DNA of 21,282 bases from Silene noctiflora (lineage: Eukaryota > Streptophyta > Magnoliopsida > Caryophyllales > Caryophyllaceae): contig VHZZ01032973.1 of assembly GCA_009801015.1 (NCBI GenBank), positions 1-21,282 of the forward strand. The letters run 5' to 3'. The translations under genes and the position numbers were made by a program. This document shows positions 12,682 to 21,282 of the stretch, one piece after another. The notes below the pieces were generated by a model. The model did no database searches. It was not told where the DNA came from and saw nothing but the letters and a program-made list of their open reading frames with translations. The stretch's first letter is position 1; each line of letters begins with the position of its first letter.

Positions 12682-15055
12682 TCTCCTCCATAGGTGAGAG
12701 GTATCTCTTCTATCTATCTGGCTTTTGGAAATCTTAATCTAAAACTAGAAATATACTCCTTATCGTGCTCTTCCCCCGCTTGTAATTAAAAAGTTTTATT
12801 CTTCGAGACCTTTTCCATCTCCCAACAGGTAAAACAATGACTAATCAAGACTCTCTTCGGCATCGCTCTTAAAGGAAGACTTGGGATCGCATACTTACAC
12901 CCTCCCTGTCTTTTTTCTTCTAACCTTTGTCCTCCCTTTGTTTAAGTTCTTAGGGAAAGCCCTTATGAATGGAACCTGGGTCGACTCGAGCGAGTCAACC
13001 TTTAGATTAGTGAACTGAGACCTGGGAAGAGAATTCTCGCCCCCCAAAAGGGGCTAAGATGAGCTCAACTGGAACTTATACTCCTCTTTTCATGAGCTAA
13101 GTGGCTATATGACCTCCTTTTGCCCTTTGCACTCATTTGGTGGGAATCAGAAAAAATCTTAGAGGATTCTTCGGAAGGGTTAGGATAAGAAAATCCTCGA
13201 TTAGTGGGTGAAGCACCCATATTGAAGATAGACGCCCAAGATCAACATCTATAGCAGGTTTCTCATTGGACAGAGAAAGCAGATTGACTAAAAGCTTGCT
13301 GAACCTTCCTTAAATTACACGGGGTTGCGCTCTCTTAGCCTTCCCTTTATTAAAGAGTGGCAGGATTAAAGAATTCTAAAGCCCCCTCCTCGATCGGATC
13401 TTAGGGATTAACTTCGGTTTAAGTTTGAAAGGAGTTTGCTGGTTGGCCCTTCTTAACTAAAAGCAGACCCCCTTTCTCTTTCTTTTCTTATATATGAGTA
13501 TCAGGATTTGCATTTCCAAAGTGCTTCTACATGTAATGTAGCGAGCATGTCTTCCCGGAGACAGCCTTTCTATAGAGTTTCTGGGCTGGTATCAATCTCA
13601 GAATCTCGATCTTTATTTCTTCTTCGTCTCTTTCAGATAAGATATCTCGTCGTAAACCTAAGACTAGAACAAGCTCTTCATCATAAATCCTTACTGTACT
13701 TTAATTAATAGGAATAGGGGCCCAATCCCCACACCTTTCCATATGTATCGAGGGACTGCTCGGCAGCTCGCATAAGCAATTCCCAAGAAAAAAGCGGAGA
13801 GCAATAAATTAAGATTAAAAAAGTTTGAATCCAAGGATTGCCTTTTCGGACCTCAATACCTGGTCCTTCGCGATTCTATATAAAGGTATAAAGGGTAAAA
13901 AAGGGCGAAGGGGCAGAGAGAAAAAGGTTTAGACCAAGAAGCGGTCTTCTAGCTCCTCGCCTCCGATGTTCCAAGTCTGCCTATCTATGCACCAAAACAA
14001 TATAAAAAAAATGTACAAGAATTTCATACTTCCGGATTTTTTCAAGTAGGAGCATGCAAAAGTTCAAGTCAAATGAATGCAATGACCAATTCACTTGCAA
14101 TCTCAAGATCTCGACTCATTTTTTTCCACAATACACGGGAAAAGGTCTCAAAAAGAAAATGCAAAGCAACCTCCAATTAAAAAAAGAGCATCGTTGCTCA
14201 ATATGGTGGTAGTTCCGGGGCGTATTGGTTAGGATTATAGTGATGTCTAAACGGGATGGCCCCGCGCGCGGGTGGCGATAGAAAGCGGACCAGGTTCTAC
14301 AGGTTATAGTTCTCCAGGGGTATGCAGGTAGGTGTGTAGGGGGCATAACCTCTTATCTTAGTGAACATAGACTTAGGGCAGTTCATATGCATCTTTGCCA
14401 TTTCTTGCTCAAATCTTGAGGTCATGTTGGGCTGCCTTTTCTCTTAACATTAGCCAATGCGAGTAACGTTCTTATTCTCCATTGCGGCCGCGTCAGATTG
14501 ACGTGCAAGGCCTTCAGTGAATTTGGTCTTTTGGTACATATCACCATCTCGGGTCGGTCTTTAATTGCGCAAATACAGGTTGGTCTGAGTTGAAGGCGCT
14601 TTCTCTTCTTCGGTACCTTGGTCTTCTGCCCGCGTTTCGTCCATGTGATCCTCAAAAGAGCGCGTCTATTCATTGAGTTCGTAATCTAGCAACCCAACGG
14701 CATCTCCCAATCTAGTTAGTTCAAAACTCGTGTTCGAGGTAGGTTTGACAAAAGGTTTTCACCGGCGAGAAGGAATTCTTTGGTTCAACTAGTACGGACG
14801 AAAGGATGTACGCGAGACTTTTTAGGGCCAAGAGCACCGCCGCCCCCTTGTAAATACCTTGTTTAAAGCTGTAGTCTTACGTAAAGTTCTAAAGTTAAAA
14901 CTCATCCTCTCAGAACGATATGGGCCCCTTTACATTCCTAGAAAACATCCTTAGAGTCTTTCGCGCGAACTCATGGATGAGGTATATGCTTTCTGGATAA
15001 CAACTCTTAGAGGCAGGGCAGAGCTTAAGGTAGGTGGGGCGTCCTCCTTTTAAGC
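12682..15055. other. Intergenic spacer, no gene recognised
   Basis: It contains the hairpin at 12979-13000 and a GC palindrome, CCCGCGCGCGGG, at 14261-14272. Frames of up to 83 codons (14116-14346 and 14422-14673, minus) match no family. No tRNA or exon was recognised. Confidence 0.6.
12979..13000. repeat. Short inverted repeat (hairpin)
   Basis: GGTCGACTCG at 12979-12988 and CGAGTCAACC at 12991-13000 pair at 9 of 10 positions, with a C-A mismatch at the fourth pair and almost no loop. It lies in spacer with no gene nearby. Small inverted repeats of this kind are common in plant mitochondrial spacers. Confidence 0.8.
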
Positions 15056-15129
15056 TGCTAACGAGCCCCCTTTCTCTTCTCTTTCTTTGTTGTGCTAACG
15101 AGCCCCCTTTCTCTTCTCTTTCTTTGTTG
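15056..15129. repeat. Tandem duplication, 37 bp x 2
   Basis: Two identical copies, 15056-15092 and 15093-15129, begin TGCTAACGAGCCCCC and end CTTTCTTTGTTG. They abut with no spacer and look like a recent slippage or recombination duplication. It lies about 355 bp downstream of the nad1 stop codon. The pyrimidine-rich half (CTTTCTC and similar) is typical low-complexity plant mitochondrial spacer. Confidence 0.95.
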
Positions 15130-15299
15130 TAAAGAATGTACAAAATGTTAAGTGGCAAAGAAGCTTATTCTTTTCATTCTTTTATTTAAGTAAGGTGAGT
15201 AGCTTAATTACATGAAATTCTTGGAGCAAGGCGCAAAAATAATACAGAAGAGAAGGCGTTACCAAGAAACGGAAATATAGTGAAATTGAACTTCAAGAC

Positions 15300-15484
15300 C
15301 TATTTGTATTTGCATGGGGGAACATCTTCAATGGGACCTCGGATAGTGAGAACGATCGGAGTGAAGGTTCCGGTTGGCATATTACAATCAAAGTTTTTGG
15401 AAAAAAAAGTTTGAACCCCAACCAACTGCGGACATTTTCGGGGAGGAGCCTGCTTTTGCATTAAGAGATAAGCCGAGAACATAA
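15300..15484 (-). other. 3' flank / presumed 3' UTR of nad1
   Basis: This is the sequence directly downstream of the nad1 stop codon. A 65-codon frame starts at an ATG inside the last codons of nad1 (15497) and ends at 15300, out of frame with nad1. It has no recognised family and is of a length expected by chance, so it is not called as a gene. No strong terminal hairpin that would mark the mRNA 3' end was seen. Confidence 0.4.
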
Positions 15485-15743
15485 TTAAGGAAGCCATTCA
15501 AAGGTCACTAAAACACCGGAAACCACAACTACCCGAGCTAATGATAGAGGCAAGAAAACTTTCCGACCAAGTCCCATTAATTGATCATAACGATAGCGTG
15601 GAAATGCTGACCGAACCCAGATATAGAGAAAAAGAAAGAGAATTACCTTCAGACTAAACCAGATCGAGCCAGGGATCCTCCTAAGAAGAGGAAAATCTAG
15701 GATAGGCAGCCAACCCCCTGGAAAAAGCAATGTGCATAGACCG
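15485..15743 (-). CDS. nad1: nad1 exon 5 (3'-terminal exon), NADH dehydrogenase subunit 1
   Basis: This exon encodes the last 85 or so residues of ND1, a membrane subunit of respiratory complex I in the inner mitochondrial membrane; ND1 borders the ubiquinone site. Visible family blocks are [48 protein letters not shown] and the C-terminal [11 protein letters not shown] followed by TAA at 15487-15485. The length, about 259 nt, matches the usual exon 5. There is no start codon because the exon is entered by splicing; the frame begins with the last base or two of a split Ser codon, then Gly-Leu-Cys-Thr. The 5' edge is uncertain by 1-2 nt: moving it to 15744 would let the intron end in AC. Genomic CCA (Pro about 248) and two CGG codons (Arg about 300 and 310) should be edited to Leu, Trp and Trp. 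Several residues differ from the common plant sequence (FPLLRR for LPIFKK, RSAF for RAAF, FEWLP for FQWLP). Exons 1-4 are not in the window. Confidence 0.96.
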
Positions 15744-15849
15744 GGTGAGTAAGGATGAAGCTCCGTGGACCGCTCGTCGGGCCTGATAGGTGGCGATCTC
15801 TCACCCTTCTCAAAGGAACCGTACGTGAGACTCTCGCGTCATACGGCTC
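15744..15849 (-). other. 3' end of nad1 intron 4 (group II, nad1i728): domains V and VI
   Basis: Read on the minus strand, this segment lies immediately before nad1 exon 5. It contains a 34-nt domain V at 15849-15816, whose outer arms GAGCCGTA and TACGGTTC pair and whose distal loop is the GNRA tetraloop GAGA. Domain VI follows: its 5' arm GGGTGAG can pair with CTCACC(C) at the splice site, leaving an A about 7 nt before the exon as the likely branch point. Domain V is the catalytic core of group II introns and domain VI supplies the branch adenosine. Upstream domain IV sequence must continue beyond 15850 but has no diagnostic motif, so its limit is not called. In most plants this intron carries matR in domain IV and follows exon 4; neither is present here. 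Confidence 0.92.
15816..15849 (-). ncRNA. Group II intron domain V hairpin
   Basis: The 34-nt hairpin runs from GAGCCGTATG to ACGTACGGTTC on the minus strand. The basal stem is intact. The distal stem reads GACGC-GAGA-GUCUC, which gives a C-C mismatch at its third pair, where a G-C pair is usual in plant mitochondrial domain V. It is part of the intron and not a separate transcript. Confidence 0.92.
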
Positions 15850-16100
15850 CGTCCAGGAATAAGGAACCATATAGACACTTTGCTTTGACCAAAAAGTTCT
15901 CGAACCAAATCTTGACTACCAAAAAAAAAACCTCCCGAAAGAAAATAACAACTATTTACCAATTACCAAATACATCCATAAAAATCTTTCTAAATGTAAA
16001 AAAGAATAGCTGAGGCTAAAGCACTCTCCGAAGCCTAAGCACTGACTCAAGAAGACGTGGCTATCCAAAGAGTACCAACCCCATTATGACTTAAAGTGGC

Positions 16101-16135
16101 GGAGCATTGGGTAAAGTGATTCCTTCCAATGCTCC
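16101..16135. repeat. Stem-loop, 10-bp perfect stem, 15-nt loop
   Basis: GGAGCATTGG at 16101-16110 is exactly complementary to CCAATGCTCC at 16126-16135. It lies about 360 bp upstream of nad1 exon 5 on the exon's transcribed side. It could be a structural element in the intron 3'-half transcript, such as a domain IV stem or a processing hairpin, but that role is inferred only from position. Confidence 0.85.
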
Positions 16136-16208
16136 CTCTTTATGCAGGATTTACTACTTAGCTTGAGATCGACTTTTTTATAAAAGAATTTCTTAATTAT
16201 ATAAGATG

Positions 16209-16246
16209 ACTTGAAAAAAGTGGTACCGGTACCGCTTTTTTCAAGT
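16209..16246. repeat. 38-bp near-perfect palindrome
   Basis: Left arm ACTTGAAAAAAG and right arm CTTTTTTCAAGT flank a GGTACCGGTACC core; the only asymmetry is T at 16221 against G at 16234. With no spacer it could extrude as a cruciform, or form a long RNA hairpin with one G-U pair. It lies about 465 bp upstream of nad1 exon 5, possibly within or near the edge of the split intron's 3' half. Confidence 0.95.
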
Positions 16247-19200
16247 ATGGTATTTGAAATTGGAAAAATCGGGGCACTAGACGAATTATAGCTTCGTGTT
16301 TACGTCCCAATGTAATGACTACGGCTTCCTGATTTATATTCTAAAAGTAAAAGATGAAAAGAGAAAGAGCGGGCCCTATCTTCTCTATAACTGACTGGGG
16401 TCGAGGATGGATAAAGCGCTATTAAATAAAAAAAGGAAGAATGCTGTATCGTGCTCCCCTCTTGTTACGATTGGTCGGACACCTTTCGCCCTACTTCTTT
16501 CCAAAAAACAAATTACCACTCTCTTTCTTTTAGATAAGACATGCGAGCTATTCAAGTCATTTCATTCCTAAAGTAACGAAAAGTCATTTGAATAAAACTC
16601 CACGGGGCGCGTTTTTCTTTGAATGCGCTGAATCTTTCTGGTAAGTCCTAGCTGGTCTCAAGTGGGACTATGGATACAATTCTTTCTTCTTGTAGAGGTA
16701 TTAAAAAAAAAACAGACTAAAGAAGCTTGCTGTCTTCTTAAAAAGCTATTGAAAGGCTATACTCTAGCGGTTTAGTAACAGCCACCCACATCATTTGCAA
16801 CTAGTTATACTGGTTCAAAGCAGCCGCGGCTGATTAATTCGAATAGGACGCTTCTATTTAATTGATTCGGGCTACTACTCTCGCCTCCAACAGATGCTAT
16901 CTTATTCTATATATAAGAATTTGTAAGGCTGCATAAGAAAGCATTGTTGCCTATCAAACAAAGCCAATCACATACTAAAAAGCACGAAAGAGAGGTACCA
17001 TTCCCATCGGTACTACACCACTATCGTAAGATGGATCACCCCTGCCAAACCCAGCAAAGAAGTCGATCTTTAACAACAAGATCAAACAATCCAGCCTCAA
17101 CCGATCCATAATAGAAAAAAAGCTCTGACTTAAGATTGACTAGTTCGTAAGATTCAGAAATTCATGGAAAAGAGAATCTTGCTCGTTCTCACTTTGCTTT
17201 CTTCTAATTTAGCATTTCGCTAAAAAAGTACTAAGACTTAGTATAAGCGCTTTGACCTCGAGTATATTACTCGGATCTTAATATCTATATATTATTAAGT
17301 CTTTTTGAAAAGTGTCTCGATAAAGCACGACATAGTTCCGATCTTGAATTGGAGTTAAATCGAACCATGGCATAGCATAAAGTAAAGTAAAAGCCCCATT
17401 ATGCTTCTATTCCTGCTACTGGTCATAATCAAATTCCCAAGTTAAGAATTCTTTTTTTTTTATAGCTTCGTAGAACTAGAAGCGGCAGAAGCTATCTATA
17501 CTTAACTGACTCTGTCTGGACGACTTACTGGTTAAGGCGATAGACAGATGCATTTGAGGAGACATGGGCCAAGTAAAACGGCTTGCTTTTGTAAAGGAGC
17601 CAACTACTACCTGAACTCGCTTCGTTATTATAAAGATTCTAAACCTTTTAAAAATTAGAAAGCTACTTCACAAAGTTCACCAGCTATTCTTGTTATCACA
17701 CCTTCTGTTTTCTCAATCCCAAGGAGTCATGCATGAACTAAAAGAGATCATACTATGAATTAGGAACTATCCTAACACAAGAGGATCACTACTTATTACT
17801 TAACTTAAGTTTACTAAAATTATAACTCCGATCGCCTCCTTTTTTAACTTTTTAAAGGAAAGCGCCCTCGTGTTTTAATTCGCTAAAATTCGTTCCAACC
17901 TAATATTGACATTAGTAACTTTAGAAGTAGTCGATCGACACTTCCACACATTAATAGAGCATATTTAGTATAAGTAACAACGGTACTCACTAAGGTAAGT
18001 AAGCCAGTTGTTGTACTCTATGAAGTTAAGCTATGTGAATTCTCACTGTCCCTTGATGGGGGATCCAACCTATATATCTATTATTACAAAGTTCACTTCT
18101 TTCTTTTACATATTATATGCTTGCTTCTGACATTTAACATTAAACTCAATAAAAAACGATTCACAAGTACACCAATTAAAAACTCTCATTATATCATTGT
18201 TCAATTCGTAATTCATATCCATTATCATGAAAAAAGAAAGCCCCAAAGCAAAAGATCTTAGTCGAATTTTTTCTTATAGATCTCTCGACCGAAAACATCC
18301 TACTTAATAGCTGCTGCTGTAGCATATCTTAGCGCTTCTTACATGTCTGAAATGAAAGGAAAGCATACTAATGGAGATTCTAACAGTTGGAACAGCAGTC
18401 GTCGCGCAAGAACATAAAGATTCTTTGTCTAAATTAAGCATGCCTAGGCTTATGACAATATGAGGTTTGCCGCTTCTTTATCTTTTTCTTTAAGGGAATC
18501 CTCCTATATTACTTATATTCCTAAACTTAAGCAAAGAAGGTTCATCAACCCGTCTTCGTTAGTCTAGTAGAAAAAACCTTTAGTGCTCTGTTATTACTTG
18601 CGGAATTACTCTAAGTCTCGTAGCATGCAATGCTATCCATTGTTTTGAGGAAGAGGACTCTCCGGGATGAGAGATGTTGATTGAGTGAAATCTTTCTCTT
18701 TTCTTCTATTTCCAATGATCTTGTAATATTATAAAACAACTCTACTTCCTAAGAAGCAAGCTTTGCTTTTATGCATTTTTAAAAAGTTTATCTGACGAAA
18801 CTTTAGAGCGGAGTTAGAAGTTTACGTTACGAAACGATGAAACGAGTAGGATCACGCTTACTTATAATTATTATATTAAGACTTATTCGCGCTTATTCTT
18901 CCAGAACATTAAATTTAATTTCACTCGCTACAGAGTTTTATCTTTTGGAAGAAAAGCATTACCCCATAAAAACATAATAGGAAGTTGAAAAAAAAAAAAG
19001 CATAGTAGCATTTGCTGGTGCTACGGGAAGGGGCAATTTATACCTTTAGTGAACTCTCTCACCTCAAACTCAAAATCGAAGACTCTTCTTTCTTAGTCAT
19101 AGCTTCTTATTAATAGATTCGTATAGTGATAAGTCTAGTCTACCCATTTTAAGACTTTACTCTCCCTGTTCCGCTTTGGCGGGGAATAAGCCATTTGGTT

Positions 19201-21282
19201 TGGCAGCTCCTCGGGAAATACATAAGAAATTGATCAACAACTTTTGTACTACTGCCCTCTCGCCAGTTTAGTTCGCCGATTCACGCATAACACAAACATA
19301 TCATACTATATAAAAAGGCGGGTTCTCCACGAGCTAACACATCCTGGATCTCGTCCGCTTCTAAGAAGAATTTCCCTCGGTAACTCTTATAATATATAAT
19401 AGGAAATCTAATATGTAATGAAAAGTCACCCCTCCCCCTTTGTAGTAGGTCGAACCATCTTCTGATTCTTCCCTCGCTTGGTCGAGCTGTACAAACATAC
19501 GCTCCCTCTTTTCTTATTCTTACTTAATATGCAAGTCTTTAATAACTTGCCTGTCCTATTCCTTCCTTTTCTTTCTCAACCTCATTCTCTCGAGCATAAC
19601 TTTTTGGTGGAAATTTATACGTGGACCCTTTTTCTTACTATTTCACTATAAACGATAACTATAGGCGACATGACACCCCTTAGACTACGAGACTAGCTCG
19701 GCATTAGGTCTTCAGTTCTCGGATTTTTTCCTTTTCTCTTTCTTGAGCTTCAATTTCCCCCTTATTTAATTTAGTGGAAAACTTCATCCCCCACCAGATG
19801 AATTAAAAAAGAACAAGTTCGAAGGGGCGCATGTTTTGTGAGGGTCTTCGTTTTGTTCACCACAGCTATCCTAAAATCACACTTTGTATTGGTAAAACGA
19901 AAGGAAGGAAGAATCTTTCTATGTGGTTCCGCTGGGGGGGCTGCATACAAAAGATGCGCTAAGAGTCTAAGAATAATTTCTTAAGAAAGTAACAAAGTCA
20001 GGAAAAGCCCGAAAGTACTAATCCTATGTCTCATTCTCTTCTTCGGGACAAAAAGAGAGTCTTTCATACCGGTAGACTGAAGGAAGAAAAAATGCGTACT
20101 GATCTTTGCTTAGTTCATATCAAGAGGATCGAGGCGTAGTGTATTAAAGAGAACTAATACTTAATTTAATGGTTTGCGCAACTTACTTAATGGGTAGAAA
20201 GGCTTCTCAAGAAAGCATATAGTTCATGGACGATGACCTTTTTTTTCTTTGGGCCGACCCACCACTACTGGTTAGATCTTTTAAGGTCTAGGTATTGCCC
20301 ATTCTTTTCCTATCTTAATAAGCAAGCACAGTGTGGTTGGTCTTGAGTTCTCGGGTAGGCTAATCATCTTAGTTAGTCATTGCCCATAAGGAATGAATCC
20401 AGTCTTCCTATAATATTTCTTTCTTACCCAATTACAATATCTGTGACCTCTTACTCCATAAATTCTTCTTAGAGACCTCTCTTGTTACTTATTCTATTCC
20501 TATCATATTATGAGAGATCCTACTGCTCTGCTATGGCAAAAAACAACTTCTTAGTATGTGATCTCTCTCTTTTCTTCTTTTTAGCGGAATCCTTCTCTTT
20601 CTTTCCTCAGGTAAAGGAAGGACTGGGGCATTCGTAGGAGAATCCTTGAGAAGGCAAGGTCGGGAGGATGAGGCTGGGTAAAGCTAGGGAAAACGGGGAC
20701 GCATGTTGAACGAGTCCTTTGAATAGGAAATGAGCTCAATCCTTCGAAGTGCTGCCCATAGACTACTATAATATAAGGATCACTTAGTTTCAAAACTAAC
20801 ACACCCCTCTGAATCGCTCCTTAACGGTAATAGGGCTTCTCCCGCCTTTTCCTTCTATAGGTTCTGGTAGAAGGATAGAAAAGTTTTCAAGCCTTTCGGG
20901 ACGGTGGGTATGTGAGTGGCCTAATCTCGTTCTCTTAAGCTTGACCCGGGGATGCTAAAAAGTTGACCCATCCTACGACCCACTTTTTTTCTCATTCACT
21001 TCGCCCTTAATCATGATGTGACTCCTTGACCTGGGAAAGATGGACTTGCATTGAGAATGAATAGCTGCCCTAGGATTCCACCTCCCAGCCCTTACGTCTG
21101 GAGTGAAGTCACTGATCTTTCAATGACCAAAGCAAGAATCTAAACTCTGACTTACTTTGTTTGAGACTTTCACGTCTCATTGAGAGCACTAGGGAAGAAA
21201 GCTTCTTCCCCAACCTACCAAGAGAATCTAGGGTCCATCTTCTCGCTTACTTAACTTAATAGGGCAACTAAATTCTTTCTGA

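Larger units (their letters stand above)
15850..21282. other. Gene-poor region upstream of nad1 exon 5
   Basis: The part nearest exon 5 must include intron domain IV sequence of the 3' half, with the two inverted repeats at 16101-16135 and 16209-16246. No frame of 60 codons or more occurs between 16013 and 20581, so matR (a maturase of about 600 codons or more) is absent. The region is AT-rich with many stop codons and no tRNA or rRNA was recognised. A 6-bp hairpin, TGAGAC/GTCTCA, lies at 21162-21179. Confidence 0.6.

Noticed and set aside
15300-15497. 65-codon minus-strand frame overlapping the nad1 stop codon
   Set aside because: No family was recognised, the length is within chance expectation, and it starts inside the nad1 coding sequence in another frame.
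15765-16013. 82-codon plus-strand frame over the intron 3' end
   Set aside because: It is the antisense shadow of intron domains V and VI.
16975-17109. 44-codon minus-strand frame containing DFFAGFGRGDPSYDSG
   Set aside because: It looks protein-like but is too short and matches no known family; a chance frame cannot be excluded.
20581-20802. 73-codon minus-strand frame
   Set aside because: No domain, no neighbour and chance length; it is not part of matR or any nad exon that I recognise.
1-21282. tRNA genes, rRNA genes, plastid insertions, CRISPR arrays and insertion sequences
   Set aside because: I scanned by eye for T-loop motifs (GGTTCGAATCC and relatives), typical plant mitochondrial tRNA starts, rRNA cores and regularly spaced repeats, and found no convincing case; a covariance-model search would be decisive.

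Overview
The window looks like plant (most likely angiosperm) mitochondrial DNA. The anchor is nad1 exon 5 at about 15485-15743 on the minus strand. Three of its codons need the C-to-U RNA editing typical of plant mitochondria, and it is preceded by a clear group II intron domain V and domain VI. The rest fits this reading: moderate AT content by eye, many purine/pyrimidine-rich tracts such as GAAAGAAG and CTTTCTTC, very few genes, and no bacterial-style gene packing. No rRNA, recognisable tRNA, plastid gene or other mitochondrial protein gene was found. The species cannot be fixed; the divergent exon 5 and the large amount of unrecognised sequence would fit a lineage with an expanded or fast-evolving mitochondrial genome.

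Layout: 1-5439 is intergenic, with chance-length reading frames and one small tandem duplication. 5440-6091 holds coherent-looking but broken reading frames that may be a decayed unknown gene. 6092-15299 is a long intergenic stretch with one ambiguous base (9190), a few hairpins, a fragment near 12439-12466 that resembles part of the 5.7 kb region, and a 37-bp tandem duplication at 15056-15129. 15300-15484 is the 3' flank of nad1. 15485-15743 is nad1 exon 5, and 15744 to at least 15849 is the 3' end of its upstream group II intron. 15850-21282 is again without recognisable genes, but carries two conspicuous inverted repeats at 16101-16135 and 16209-16246.

The intron before nad1 exon 5 (nad1i728) normally carries matR and follows exon 4. 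Here neither is visible in the 5.5 kb upstream, and no open frame of 60 codons or more exists between 16013 and 20581. The simplest reading is that this intron is split and exon 5 is joined to exon 4 by trans-splicing. No new mobile or defence system was recognised.
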